Shown in pieces: positions 1-7,979 of a stretch of DNA of 17,499 nt. The notes beneath the pieces were generated by a model. That model was not told the origin of the DNA, did not search any database, and worked only from the letters and a program-made list of their open reading frames with translations. The position numbers and the translations under genes are program-made. Source of the stretch: Verrucomicrobiales bacterium (GTDB lineage: Bacteria; Verrucomicrobiota; Verrucomicrobiia; Verrucomicrobiales; DEV007); contig JALRFZ010000077.1 in assembly GCA_023253615.1 (NCBI GenBank), positions 1 through 17,499 on the forward strand, written 5' to 3'. Each line of letters starts with the position of its first letter. The first letter of the stretch is position 1.

Positions 1-474
1 CGCGGCATGAAGGAGGCTTTCCAGAGCTTTTCCACCGACGGCGGCAAGACCTGGCAGCCGCAGACGACCTTCTTTCCACATGTCAACAGCAAGGCCGTGT
101 TCCGACGCCTCCAGTCGGGCAATCTTCTGCTCATCAGGCACGGCACCGCTTTTGATCAGCAGCCCAAAGACGGCACCGAGGAGTGGAACTGGGGGAAAGG
201 CCGTTCGCATCTGACCGCCTTCCTCTCGACTGACGACGGGACAACATGGTCTGGCAGTCTGCTCCTGGACGAGCGTCACCCCGTCTCCTACCCCGACATC
301 GCGCAGACTCCGAATGGCGAGATCTACGTCCACTACGATCGCGAACGGGGCGGTGCGGCAGAGATCCTCTTCGCCCGCTTCCGCGAGGAAGACGTGAAGG
401 CCGGCAAACTCGTCAGCAAGGACGCCGCGCTGAAGAATCTCGTCAAAAGCAGGCAACTCGGCATGAGAAAGTAG
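1..474 (+). CDS. Sialidase-like (BNR/Asp-box) protein, C-terminal part only
   Basis: The reading frame is open to the left edge, so the N-terminus lies outside the window; the ATG at 7 is probably internal. Two Asp-boxes (S-x-D-x-G-x-x-W) are visible, STDGGKTW at 31-54 and STDDGTTW at 226-249. They are followed by SYPDI (from 286) and a G-x-I-Y-V-x-Y-D stretch, the usual last blade of six-bladed exo-alpha-sialidase (BNR_2) propellers. Family members are exported or periplasmic glycan-processing proteins that remove terminal sialic or related acids, but many BNR_2 proteins have no proven activity. The C-terminus ends in a lysine-rich tail. The gene converges on the FCD-AraC regulator with 26 bases between the stops and no clear terminator hairpin. 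The fold is confident; the substrate is unknown because the arginine-bearing N-terminal half cannot be seen. Confidence 0.85.
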   Translation, partial: RGMKEAFQSFSTDGGKTWQPQTTFFPHVNSKAVFRRLQSGNLLLIRHGTAFDQQPKDGTEEWNWGKGRSHLTAFLSTDDGTTWSGSLLLDERHPVSYPDIAQTPNGEIYVHYDRERGGAAEILFARFREEDVKAGKLVSKDAALKNLVKSRQLGMRK

Positions 475-500
475 CATTCACGCCACGGGAACCTCTTCCG

Positions 501-1271
501 CTATTTCCTTCTTCGCCACTCACCCGGCGTGCGTCCATGCCGTCGCTTGAAGTGCCGTCCGAAGCGCGACACGTCGCGGTAGCCGACCCGTTTGGCGATG
601 CGGGTGATGGGCAGGCGCGTGGTGCGGAGGAGTTCGGCGGCTTTTTCGAGGCGCAGTTTCTGCAGGTAGGCCTGGAATCCGAGGCCGTGCTGTTGGCGGA
701 AAAGACGGGAGAGATGGCCGGGACTGGTGAAGGCGATTTCCCTGGCGACCTCGGTGAGCTTCAGCGGGCAATGGAGGCGGAAGGCGAGATGGGCGACGGC
801 ACGCTGGAGCGGATCGCCTTCGGGATCGGACGCGGAAGCGCTTTGCTCGGCGAGGCGGAACCAGACTGCTTCGACATGGCTGCGGGCGGCGTCCTCGGCC
901 GCGGCAGGATCTCCAAGGGCGATCGTGGCGACGAGGTGCTCGTGCTCCTCGGCGAGGACTCGGGTGTCGGTGAAATAATCGTCGAAGCCCTGTTTGTGAA
1001 AGGCGAGGAGACCATCCCAGACCGCCCGCCAGGTCTCCGGGAGCATCGGGACGCCGGCGAGGCCGACGATGGTCTCGTGGAGTTCGAGGTCGGCTTCGCG
1101 AAAGGCTTCGTAGTCCCGCGCCCGCACCGCCCGGGTGAGCCGATTCAAGGTGGAGCGCAACGCCCCGAGGGCTTCCGGCGAAGCGGCAGCATGCGCCGCG
1201 GCGTGGCGGGCGGCGAAGCCCTCCAGCAGGGAGCGGAGTTCGGAAAGGCGGCGCAGTTCGGTGGTGGTCAT
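501..1271 (-). CDS. FCD domain-AraC HTH fusion transcriptional regulator
   Basis: A 256-residue protein. Residues about 5-140 match the all-helical FCD effector domain of GntR/FadR regulators, with its metal-site pattern in place: D61 and H65 in DLELHETI, H110 in EEHEHL, and H132 at the end of the next helix. Residues about 155-256 are a two-helix AraC/XylS DNA-binding domain, with ITRIAKRVGYRDVSRFGRHF as the second recognition unit. FCD domains normally follow an N-terminal GntR winged helix; none is present, so the DNA-binding part is swapped in type and position. I chose ATG 1271 because the FCD begins a few residues later; an in-frame ATG at 1364 would add 31 residues with no domain character. 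No Shine-Dalgarno is seen; CACCCC precedes the start. It is divergent from the LamG-sialidase gene, a typical position for its local regulator. FCD proteins bind small carboxylates; NanR binds sialic acid, so a sugar-acid ligand is plausible but inferred. Confidence 0.88.
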   Translation of the reverse strand: MTTTELRRLSELRSLLEGFAARHAAAHAAASPEALGALRSTLNRLTRAVRARDYEAFREADLELHETIVGLAGVPMLPETWRAVWDGLLAFHKQGFDDYFTDTRVLAEEHEHLVATIALGDPAAAEDAARSHVEAVWFRLAEQSASASDPEGDPLQRAVAHLAFRLHCPLKLTEVAREIAFTSPGHLSRLFRQQHGLGFQAYLQKLRLEKAAELLRTTRLPITRIAKRVGYRDVSRFGRHFKRRHGRTPGEWRRRK

Positions 1272-1353
1272 GGGGTGACTAGGCGAAATCAGACATCCCA
1301 ATATGCGGCAAAGAACAAAGGGAGGCGAGGAACGTGAATCGGATTGAAAAGCG

Positions 1354-1369
1354 AAACCGGACACGGTTT
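1354..1369. promoter_or_regulatory. Inverted repeat AAACCG-N4-CGGTTT, possible operator
   Basis: A perfect 6+6 inverted repeat with a 4-base spacer lies in the 121-base divergent region between the FCD-AraC gene and the LamG-sialidase gene, 23 bases before the start of the latter. A TTGAAA at 1344-1349 could be a -35 element just upstream, placing the repeat inside the promoter spacer, but no good -10 is visible. AraC proteins usually bind direct repeats, so this symmetric site could serve a dimer formed through the FCD domain or another protein. It could also be a chance or RNA structure. Confidence 0.35.
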
Positions 1370-1392
1370 GCTGGCAGCCGGAGCCATCGCTT

Positions 1393-4257
1393 ATGCCAAA
1401 TCAAACACCGATCCGCCTTTCTTTCTTCCTGTCCGCATGGCTCTCCCTTTCGTCCGCCCCGGCGATGGCGGAGGAGACGCGGCACCTCACGCTCGACCAG
1501 CCCGAGGCGGCGGATTGGACCATCCACGGCCGCGCCGAAACGGTGTCCGGCGCAAAAGGCGGTGCCCTGCAGCTCGATGGCCGCTCCCTCATCGAGGTGA
1601 AGGATGCCGCCGCGTTCGTCCCCGGCGCGGAGGGCATCAGCTTCACGGTCTGGTGCAACCCCTTCCACGTGCGCGACGGCCAGCACATGATCGTGGCGAA
1701 AAACCGCTACAGCCAGGGCGAGCGCGAGTGGGGCGTGATGATCGACCAGGACGGGAAATTCCGCCTTTACCTGTGGCAGGGGAAATGGACGACGGTGGAG
1801 GCGAAGTCGGCACCGAAGCCCGGACACTGGCATCAGGTCGGCGTGGTCATCACGGAAAAAAGCGCCGAACTCTGGATCGACGGCCGGCGCGAAGGCCGCG
1901 TCAATCTGGACGCTCCCTTGGTCGGCACGGCGGCACCGGTCACCCTCGGCGGCGTGCTGGATGGCGCGCCCCGGCAGACCTGGTTCGGGGCGCTGGATGA
2001 CTTCCGGCTTTTCGACCGGGCGCTCTCGGAGGTGGAAATGGCGGCACTCCATGAGCCCGTCGCGGCGACGCTGGAGATTCCGGAGATGCCCTTGCCGGAG
2101 GCGATGCAGGCCCATCCCTTCTGGACCCGCGTCGGCGCGGAAGACGCGGAGCAGGATCGCAGTCTCACGCTTTTCGACGGTCGCAGCCCCGACAAGCTCG
2201 CCTGCGACACGACCCTGCGCCGGATGCCTGATGGATCGTGGGTCCACGTGATGCTCGGCGGCGGCGACAAGGAGCCCGATCCGCGCAACGGCGTCTTTCT
2301 CCAGCGCAGCCTCGACGAAGGCGGCACCTGGAGCGAGCTGGAAAGGCTGGACTTCGGCTTTCCGAAAGACGGCGACACCCGCGCCCTCGTGCCGACCGAA
2401 CTGATGGTGCATGAAGGACTCTGCACGCTCTACTTCGCGACGCACGACGGCACCTTCGGCGGCTGGAAAAGCTGGTCGGTCGCGAGCGAGGACTCCTGCA
2501 AGAGTTGGGAGGCTCCAAAGCCGCTGCCGGGACGCCTGCACGACCGCACCTTCATCCGCAACCTTGTCGTCACCCGCGACAGACGGCTCCTCCTGCCTTT
2601 CCAGCACTACGAAGACGCGCCCCGCAGCGCCCCGGTCAACGGCGTGCTCATCAGCGCCGACGGAGGGCAAAGCTGGAGCGAGCATGGCAACATCCGCCTC
2701 ACCGACAATCGCGCCTACCAGGGCTGGGCGGAAAACAACGTCGTCGAGCTGCTCGACGGACGCATCGCCATGATCATCCGCGCTGATGGTCTCGGCGGTG
2801 TGCTCTATCAGGCCGAGTCCACCGACGGAGGTCTCACCTGGCCGACGCTCGCCACGAAGACCGGCATTCCCAACCCCGGATCCAAAGCCACGCTCTACGG
2901 TCTCGGCGGCGACAGCGTGGCCCTGCTGCACAATCCGAATCCCCGCACGCGTTCGCCGCTGGCGCTGTGGATCAGCTTCGACGGCATGAAGACCTGGCCC
3001 TACCAGCGCATCCTGCGCGGCGATCTGAAAGGGCGTTTCAACTATCCCGACGGCTTTGTCAGCGAGGACAGGAAGTGGCTGCATTTCGCCTTCGATCACA
3101 ACCGCGACAAAGCCATCCTCGTCAGCGCGCGCCTGCCGGAGATTCCCGCGCTCTGGGACGATGCCCGGCCCCTGCCCAGGGCCGCCGATCTGCCCGTGCT
3201 CGAAGGCGTGCGATTCTCGGTGATCAAACCCTACGAGTTCGCGAAAGATGGCTATCGCTTCCTCCACGGCCTTGGCCTCGGCTTTCACCGTGGCAAACTC
3301 TACGCCAGCTTCGGCCACAACCAGGGCGGTGAAAACACCGACACCGAAGAGGCGCGCTTTTGTGTGAGTGAAGACGATGGAAAAAGCTGGAGCGAGGTGC
3401 GCACGATGGACGCTGGCGAAGGCCCCGTCGGAGTCAGTCACGGCAGCTTCCTTTCCCACGACGGCAAGCTCTGGGCCTTCATGGGTGCCTACACCGGCAC
3501 CATGCGGGGCATCCACACACGCGCCTACGAGCTCAACGAAACATCCGGCACCTTCGAGCCGCGCGGCACCGTCATCGAGGGCGGATTCTGGCCCATGCAG
3601 GAGCCGCTGCGCATGGACGATGGCAACTGGATCATGGCCGGGATCACCGCGGGCGTGTATGAGGAAAAAGGCACCCATCCCGCCGCCGTCGCGATCAGCC
3701 GGGGCGACGACTTCACGAAGTGGGATCTCGTCACGATCGCACCCGTGCCCGGTCTCCCGATGTGGGGCGAGTCCACCGTCATCGTCGAAGGCAAACGCGT
3801 CACCAATATCAGTCGATATGGAGCCGAGGCCCGCGCTCTCGTCGCGACGAGCGAAGACTACGGCCGCACCTGGAGCGCGATGCGTCCGGGCAACCTGCCC
3901 ATGGCGACGAGCAAACCCTACGCGGGCATGCTCAGCGACGGCCGTCGTTACCTTGTGTGCAGCAGCAGTGCCGACGGCGGCAAACGACGCGCGCCCCTCA
4001 CCATCGCGCTCAGCGAACCGGGTGAGACGGTGTTTTCGAAAGTCTTCGTCATTCGCCACGCTCTTTTTCCCGAGGGACCCGGCGAAAGTCACGAGCGCGC
4101 CAGCCTGTCCTATCCCTATGCCATCGAGCACGGGGGATTTCTCTATGTCGGTTATTCCAACAACGGCGGCAACGTCGGCCGCATCGGCGAAGGGCGCGAA
4201 CTCTGGAACAACAACAGCGCCGAGCTCGCGGTGATCCAGGTCGGGGCGTTGAAGTAG
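1393..4257 (+). CDS. Secreted LamG protein with two tandem sialidase-like propellers
   Basis: A 954-residue protein with a signal peptide (basic start, hydrophobic core, SAPAMA cleavage-like site near 26). Residues about 28-225 form a LamG/concanavalin-like domain, ending in the typical [19 protein letters not shown]. Two BNR/sialidase-like propellers follow. Asp-box-like motifs lie near residues 306, 365, 421, 476 and 528 in the first, and 659 and 820 in the second. Each propeller closes with an equivalent Y-P element, FNYPDGF near 549 and LSYPYAI near 906, about 356 residues apart, which marks the repeat. LamG domains often bind glycans, so this may bind and trim host or algal glycans outside the cytoplasm; catalysis is not established. 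GGAG at 1380-1383 is a plausible ribosome site 9 bases before ATG 1393. The gene faces away from the FCD-AraC regulator, which may control it. Confidence 0.87.
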   Translation: MPNQTPIRLSFFLSAWLSLSSAPAMAEETRHLTLDQPEAADWTIHGRAETVSGAKGGALQLDGRSLIEVKDAAAFVPGAEGISFTVWCNPFHVRDGQHMIVAKNRYSQGEREWGVMIDQDGKFRLYLWQGKWTTVEAKSAPKPGHWHQVGVVITEKSAELWIDGRREGRVNLDAPLVGTAAPVTLGGVLDGAPRQTWFGALDDFRLFDRALSEVEMAALHEPVAATLEIPEMPLPEAMQAHPFWTRVGAEDAEQDRSLTLFDGRSPDKLACDTTLRRMPDGSWVHVMLGGGDKEPDPRNGVFLQRSLDEGGTWSELERLDFGFPKDGDTRALVPTELMVHEGLCTLYFATHDGTFGGWKSWSVASEDSCKSWEAPKPLPGRLHDRTFIRNLVVTRDRRLLLPFQHYEDAPRSAPVNGVLISADGGQSWSEHGNIRLTDNRAYQGWAENNVVELLDGRIAMIIRADGLGGVLYQAESTDGGLTWPTLATKTGIPNPGSKATLYGLGGDSVALLHNPNPRTRSPLALWISFDGMKTWPYQRILRGDLKGRFNYPDGFVSEDRKWLHFAFDHNRDKAILVSARLPEIPALWDDARPLPRAADLPVLEGVRFSVIKPYEFAKDGYRFLHGLGLGFHRGKLYASFGHNQGGENTDTEEARFCVSEDDGKSWSEVRTMDAGEGPVGVSHGSFLSHDGKLWAFMGAYTGTMRGIHTRAYELNETSGTFEPRGTVIEGGFWPMQEPLRMDDGNWIMAGITAGVYEEKGTHPAAVAISRGDDFTKWDLVTIAPVPGLPMWGESTVIVEGKRVTNISRYGAEARALVATSEDYGRTWSAMRPGNLPMATSKPYAGMLSDGRRYLVCSSSADGGKRRAPLTIALSEPGETVFSKVFVIRHALFPEGPGESHERASLSYPYAIEHGGFLYVGYSNNGGNVGRIGEGRELWNNNSAELAVIQVGALK

Positions 4258-4278
4258 GGGCGCACCCCAATGAGATCG

Positions 4279-4300
4279 TTTCCCGGGAAAAAGACCGGTC
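4279..4300. promoter_or_regulatory. Two adjacent perfect palindromes upstream of the DUF1592 gene
   Basis: In the 94-base gap before the DUF1592 gene, TTTCCCGGGAAA (4279-4290) and GACCGGTC (4293-4300) are both perfect palindromes two bases apart. They could be paired operator half-sites or, as zero-loop palindromes, DNA-level protein sites rather than RNA hairpins. No T-run follows, so a terminator for the upstream gene is unlikely. GC-rich DNA yields short palindromes by chance, so this is tentative. Confidence 0.3.
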
Positions 4301-4351
4301 TCCATGTCGAGTTTGCCACCGGCGGTCCGTAATGCTTGAGTCGCCCCGTCC

Positions 4352-6988
4352 ATGCGCAGCACGGCATTTGCCTCCCTTTTTCTCCTGCTTCCGGCCGCCC
4401 TCTCTGCGGACGAGCCGATCACGTTTCTCGATCAGCACTGCGTCGAGTGCCACGACGCCGATCTGAAAAAAGGCGGGATTGATCTCAGCGCCCTCGAAAC
4501 CGGTTTCGATGATCCGGCCACTTTCGCCATCTGGGTGAAAGTCCACGATGCCATCGCCGCGGGCGACATGCCGCCGAAGAAACAACCACGTCCACCCTTG
4601 GAGGCGAGCGCGGCTTTGATCGAATGGCTCGACCAACAACTCACCACCGCCGACGAGGCCCGCCTCGCCCGCGAGGGTCGCATCCGCCTGCGGCGGATGA
4701 CGCGCACCGAGTTCCAAAACACGCTCCAGGACCTGCTCGCGCTGCCGCGGCTCGACATTCTCGGGATGCTGCCCTCCGACGGACGGGTCGCCGGCTACGA
4801 AAAGATCGCGGGAGCCCTCGACCTTTCGCCCGCCCACCTCGAGGCTGGCAAGGAGGCGGTGGAGGCGGCGCTCGATGCCGCCATCGCGACGCGGAGCACG
4901 CCGCCGCCGGTGTTCAAGCGCCGCATCCATCCCGCGGGTTTGTTCAAGTTCGACTTCAACCTGCGCCTCGGCCAGTACGTGCTGTTGAAAGACAAACAAC
5001 CCGATCCCGCCCTGCCGGTGCGCGGCGGTTTCGAGGAGAAGAAAGGTTATGTCGGAGACGAGGGTCCTGATCTGGAGGAGCGAAGGAAACAGCTCGATGC
5101 GCTGCAGGCCGCGAAGAGCGAGAGCGCGGTCGGTCTGCTGAATCCGAATCTGGCCGGCTACGAGGCGGCGCTGAACGTGTCGCCGATTTACGCGGGGCCT
5201 TACCGGATGAAGTTGTCGCTCTGGGGCTTCCAGTGGAACCAAGGCAAGCCCGAAGCCGGACCCGACCAGGCCGCGGTGCTGAGGGCTCACGAAGAAGGCA
5301 AACAACAGGAAGGCGGGCGGCTCCTGCGGACCTTCACCGCGCCGTCGCTGCGATCGAACGAAGTGGCCTTCACGGAATGGCTCGAGGCGCATGAGAGCCT
5401 CGTTTTCGATCCCGTTTCAATCCCTTGGAACGGCCTGCGCATCGGCCAGGTCGCGGGACGCGCCGCGAAACACATCGGGCCGGGCGTGGCGATCGATTGG
5501 TTCGAGATCGAGGGACCCCTCCATGAGTCGTGGCCGCCGGAGAGTCATCGACGTTTGTTTGGCGAGCTGCCCATCGCGAAGTGGCCGGAGGGGAGCGGGG
5601 CGATTCCGCCACAACGCGACGCGGTCCGCGGCATCGGGGGTTACCTGCCGAACTACCACGTCGATCTGCCGCCCCACGAACGAAAGCCTCCGCTCGAAAC
5701 AGTGCTGTCGGCTCAGCCCGAGGCGGATGCGCGGAAGCTGCTGTCCGCGTTTTTGCCCAAGGCCTTTCGACGCGAGATCGCTCCCGAAGAAGTCGAGCCT
5801 TATGTGGCGCTGTTGCAATCGCGCCTCGCCGCGCAGGACTGCTTCGAGGATGCGATGCGCCGCGTTTACATCGCCGTGCTGACTTCGCCGGAGTTTCTCT
5901 TTCACTCCGCCGCGTCCGATGATCAGGCTCTCGCCTCGCGCCTCTCCTACTGGCTGTGGAATGGTCCGCCCGATGAGGCGCTCTTGGCAAAGGCGCGCGA
6001 GGGTTCGCTGACACGGCCGGAGGTGCTCCGGGCCGAGGTCGATCGCCTCCTCGACGACCCGCGCAGCGGGCGCTTCATCGACGACTTCGCCGATCAATGG
6101 CTGGAGCTGCGTCGCCTCGACGAGACCACACCCGATCCGCATCTCTATCCCGAGTATCGCTTTCTCCTGCATCAGGGCATCGCCGGAGAAACGCGCGCCT
6201 TTCTTCGTGAACTGATCCGTGAAGACCTGCCGGTGACCGCGCTGCTGCGGCCCGGCTTCGCCATGTTGACCCAGCGGCTCGCCGAGCACTACGGCATCCC
6301 CGGCGTCAGCGGGGTCGAGATCCGCCGCGTGCCGCTGCCGCCCGATCATCTCCGTGGTGGTTTGTTAGGACAGGCCGCGGTCCACAAGCTGACCGCGAAC
6401 GGCACGACGACCTCGCCCGTGACCCGCGGCGTCTGGGTGATGGACCGCCTCCTCGACGATCCCGCCCCGCCACCGCCGCCCGGCGTCAGCCTGATCGATC
6501 CCGACACCCGCGGCGCGACGACGGTGCGCGAGCAGCTCGACCGCCACCGCGCCGACGCGAGCTGTGCCGCTTGTCATGCGAAGATCGACCCGGCGGGATT
6601 CGCGCTCGAGAGCTTCGATCCCGTCGGCGGCTTCCGCGAGCGCTACCGGTCGAACGGCCAGGGCGACGATCCGCCCGAAAAGGGGAAGACGACGTGGCGG
6701 GTCACCTACAAGCTCGGTCCCGCGGTCGATGCCTCGGGTGCGCTGCCGGATGGTCGAGGATTCGCCGGCTTTGCGGAACTCAACGAGCTCCTCGCCGGCG
6801 ATCCTGACAAACTCGCCCACGCCTTTGTCTCCCATCTCTCGCGTTATGCCACCGGGGCCGACGTCTCCTACGCCGACCGGGCGGAGATCGCGCGGATCGT
6901 GGCAAATACCAAAGCCGGCGATCATGGCCTGCGGGCGATGATCCACGAGCTGGCGGCGAGCCGGCTTTTCCATCCCCCGGCACCATGA
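4352..6988 (+). CDS. Exported DUF1592/DUF1588-type protein with two CxxCH haem-binding motifs
   Basis: An 878-residue protein with a signal peptide ending near residue 19. The N-terminal planctomycete-type cytochrome c segment carries CVECH at 30-34. Domains then run in the usual order: DUF1587 (about 108-170, RLRRMTRTEFQN), a long region with a jelly-roll-like stretch, DUF1595 (about 455-520), DUF1592 (about 530-660, LASRLSYWLWNGPPDEALL), DUF1588 (about 670-770, with CAACH at 738-742 followed by the family IDPAGFALE and FDPVGGFRERY), and DUF1585 (about 805-875). This architecture is abundant in Planctomycetota and Verrucomicrobiota; a periplasmic redox role is inferred from the haem motifs, and no reaction is established. 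The usual DUF1552 partner does not follow within the window. The start is set by the signal peptide; no Shine-Dalgarno is evident, only a C-rich leader. Confidence 0.92.
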   Translation: MRSTAFASLFLLLPAALSADEPITFLDQHCVECHDADLKKGGIDLSALETGFDDPATFAIWVKVHDAIAAGDMPPKKQPRPPLEASAALIEWLDQQLTTADEARLAREGRIRLRRMTRTEFQNTLQDLLALPRLDILGMLPSDGRVAGYEKIAGALDLSPAHLEAGKEAVEAALDAAIATRSTPPPVFKRRIHPAGLFKFDFNLRLGQYVLLKDKQPDPALPVRGGFEEKKGYVGDEGPDLEERRKQLDALQAAKSESAVGLLNPNLAGYEAALNVSPIYAGPYRMKLSLWGFQWNQGKPEAGPDQAAVLRAHEEGKQQEGGRLLRTFTAPSLRSNEVAFTEWLEAHESLVFDPVSIPWNGLRIGQVAGRAAKHIGPGVAIDWFEIEGPLHESWPPESHRRLFGELPIAKWPEGSGAIPPQRDAVRGIGGYLPNYHVDLPPHERKPPLETVLSAQPEADARKLLSAFLPKAFRREIAPEEVEPYVALLQSRLAAQDCFEDAMRRVYIAVLTSPEFLFHSAASDDQALASRLSYWLWNGPPDEALLAKAREGSLTRPEVLRAEVDRLLDDPRSGRFIDDFADQWLELRRLDETTPDPHLYPEYRFLLHQGIAGETRAFLRELIREDLPVTALLRPGFAMLTQRLAEHYGIPGVSGVEIRRVPLPPDHLRGGLLGQAAVHKLTANGTTTSPVTRGVWVMDRLLDDPAPPPPPGVSLIDPDTRGATTVREQLDRHRADASCAACHAKIDPAGFALESFDPVGGFRERYRSNGQGDDPPEKGKTTWRVTYKLGPAVDASGALPDGRGFAGFAELNELLAGDPDKLAHAFVSHLSRYATGADVSYADRAEIARIVANTKAGDHGLRAMIHELAASRLFHPPAP

Positions 6989-7030
6989 CAAAGGGCGGAG
7001 GCCCAGCCGCCGCGCGGTCCCGGTGGCGGG

Positions 7031-7036
7031 TTGACA
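7031..7036 (+). promoter_or_regulatory. Possible -35 element (TTGACA) for the small-gene/kinase unit
   Basis: A consensus TTGACA lies in a locally AT-richer stretch 87 bases before the ATG of the 55-residue gene. The sequence at the expected -10 distance (TTCTTT near 7054) is poor, so this is weak support for a promoter between the DUF1592 gene and the small gene. Confidence 0.25.
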
Positions 7037-7123
7037 GAGGGATTGGGAAAGGTTTCTTTTGAACAATGGATCCCGCGCCGATCTTCTGTTTGCAAAACGT
7101 CCACCGGCTCTTAGTTTCAAGTC

Positions 7124-7291
7124 ATGAGCAAGCCGGAAAATCAACGGAAGCTGACTTGGCAGGAGATGGTGGAGCAGGGCCGTCGGAATCGTCGGCAGGC
7201 GGCGATTCTCGAATCGCGCGATGGGCCACCTCCCGTGGTCAAGCCGGAAGCCCGGCCGATTTCGCGTCGCGCCTTGACGGTGCGCAAGTAG
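7124..7291 (+). CDS. Small basic protein, 55 residues, unknown function
   Basis: ATG 7124 to TAG 7289-7291. The product begins MSKPENQRKLTWQEMVEQGR, a likely amphipathic helix rich in Arg, Gln and Glu, then has a proline-rich DGPPPVVKPEARP linker and a basic tail ending RRALTVRK. About 14 of 55 residues are Lys or Arg, so nucleic-acid binding is possible but unproven. By hand count about 70% of its third codon positions are G or C, against about 50% for the competing frame that runs through the same bases, which argues that this frame is the coding one. It ends 8 bases before the TTG start proposed for the kinase-like gene and its last codons overlap that gene's ribosome site, so the two are probably co-translated. 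I do not recognise the family. No Shine-Dalgarno precedes the ATG. Confidence 0.6.
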   Translation: MSKPENQRKLTWQEMVEQGRRNRRQAAILESRDGPPPVVKPEARPISRRALTVRK

Positions 7292-7294
7292 GGG
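7290..7294 (+). promoter_or_regulatory. Ribosome binding site AGGGG deciding the kinase-like gene start
   Basis: AGGGG, overlapping the TAG stop of the 55-residue gene, lies 5 bases before TTG 7300. It is one of the few clear Shine-Dalgarno-like sites in the window and supports the TTG over the far-upstream in-frame ATG 7066, whose frame would overlap the whole small gene. Confidence 0.5.
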
Positions 7295-7299
7295 CTGAG

Positions 7300-7872
7300 T
7301 TGTTTCATATTTTTCGCGAAACTCCTGAGTTCGGGCGATCGCTCGCCACTCGTGTCGATCCCTTCCTAGACGAGTCCACCAAGGGACATCTGAGACTCGT
7401 TGGTGGAGGTGGGGAAGCGATCGTATTCGGTGATCCGGAAAAGCAACTCGCCATCAAACTGCTCGCCCCTCCCGGCAGAGCCCGCTTCGGCTGGGTGCTC
7501 GAGGGGCGCGAGGACACGGGTTGGGCGATCCGCGGAGGTGGCCTGGCCGAGGCCGTGGTCCGCTTCGCCTGGTTCGAGAGTTTGTTCGGCAGCGGCCTCG
7601 AACTCGATCAGGTCGGCACCGCGGGCGACTTTCTGGTGCTGCGCCAGCCGTTCATCGAAGGCTGCCATCCCGACGAGCCGTCGCTTTCCCGATGGATGAC
7701 GGAACGGGGTTGGTCCCGTTGGTCGCCGCCGACCGATCTTGAAATGATCGCCAATCTCACCTGGCGCCGCGACGAATGGATCGCCACCGACGTCCGGCCC
7801 GAAAACGCCCTCCTCGCGGAAGCCGACGGCGTCATCCGCGCCATCGACTTCATCGTCGGACGGGTCCGATAA
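7300..7872 (+). CDS. Compact protein-kinase-like protein (polyvalent-kinase type)
   Basis: With TTG 7300 the product is 190 residues. A glycine-rich loop GGGGEAIVF (35-43) is followed by AIK with K53 at the place of the ATP-binding lysine. A catalytic-loop motif DVRPEN (164-169) matches the kinase D-L-K-P-E-N spacing of catalytic Asp and Asn. IDFIVG, with D183 at the place of the DFG aspartate, lies 14 residues later. The protein stops only seven residues after D183, so there is no activation segment, APE motif or normal C-lobe. This fits the small kinase-like domains found in polyvalent proteins of phages and mobile elements; substrate and activity are unknown. The frame is open up to an ATG at 7066, but its first 78 codons overlap the 55-residue gene and look non-coding. 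It could be a toxin-like, resistance-like or regulatory kinase; the small upstream protein is its probable partner. Confidence 0.7.
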   Translation: MFHIFRETPEFGRSLATRVDPFLDESTKGHLRLVGGGGEAIVFGDPEKQLAIKLLAPPGRARFGWVLEGREDTGWAIRGGGLAEAVVRFAWFESLFGSGLELDQVGTAGDFLVLRQPFIEGCHPDEPSLSRWMTERGWSRWSPPTDLEMIANLTWRRDEWIATDVRPENALLAEADGVIRAIDFIVGRVR

Positions 7873-7979
7873 ACGGATCGCGTCGAAGGCTGAATACACC
7901 CGTGCGGGCGTTCATGGCGCAAAGCCGCTGCTTTCGGCCATCGTGAAATCGAGTGGACTGAGGCAGCATTCAGCCAGTC

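Noticed and set aside
1279..4422. A 1047-codon open frame on the minus strand opposite the LamG-sialidase gene
   Set aside because: It is antisense to a gene with signal peptide, LamG and Asp-boxes, shows no domain of its own, and long antisense frames are expected in GC-rich coding DNA.
6995..7030. GC-rich inverted repeats after the DUF1592 gene as a terminator
   Set aside because: GGCGG/CCGCC pairs are present in more than one register but no T-run follows closely, so a rho-independent terminator is not supported.
6985..7062. A 25-codon frame starting ATGA at the stop of the DUF1592 gene
   Set aside because: The overlap looks like coupling, but the product is short, low in complexity, and crosses the possible promoter; no support beyond the overlap.
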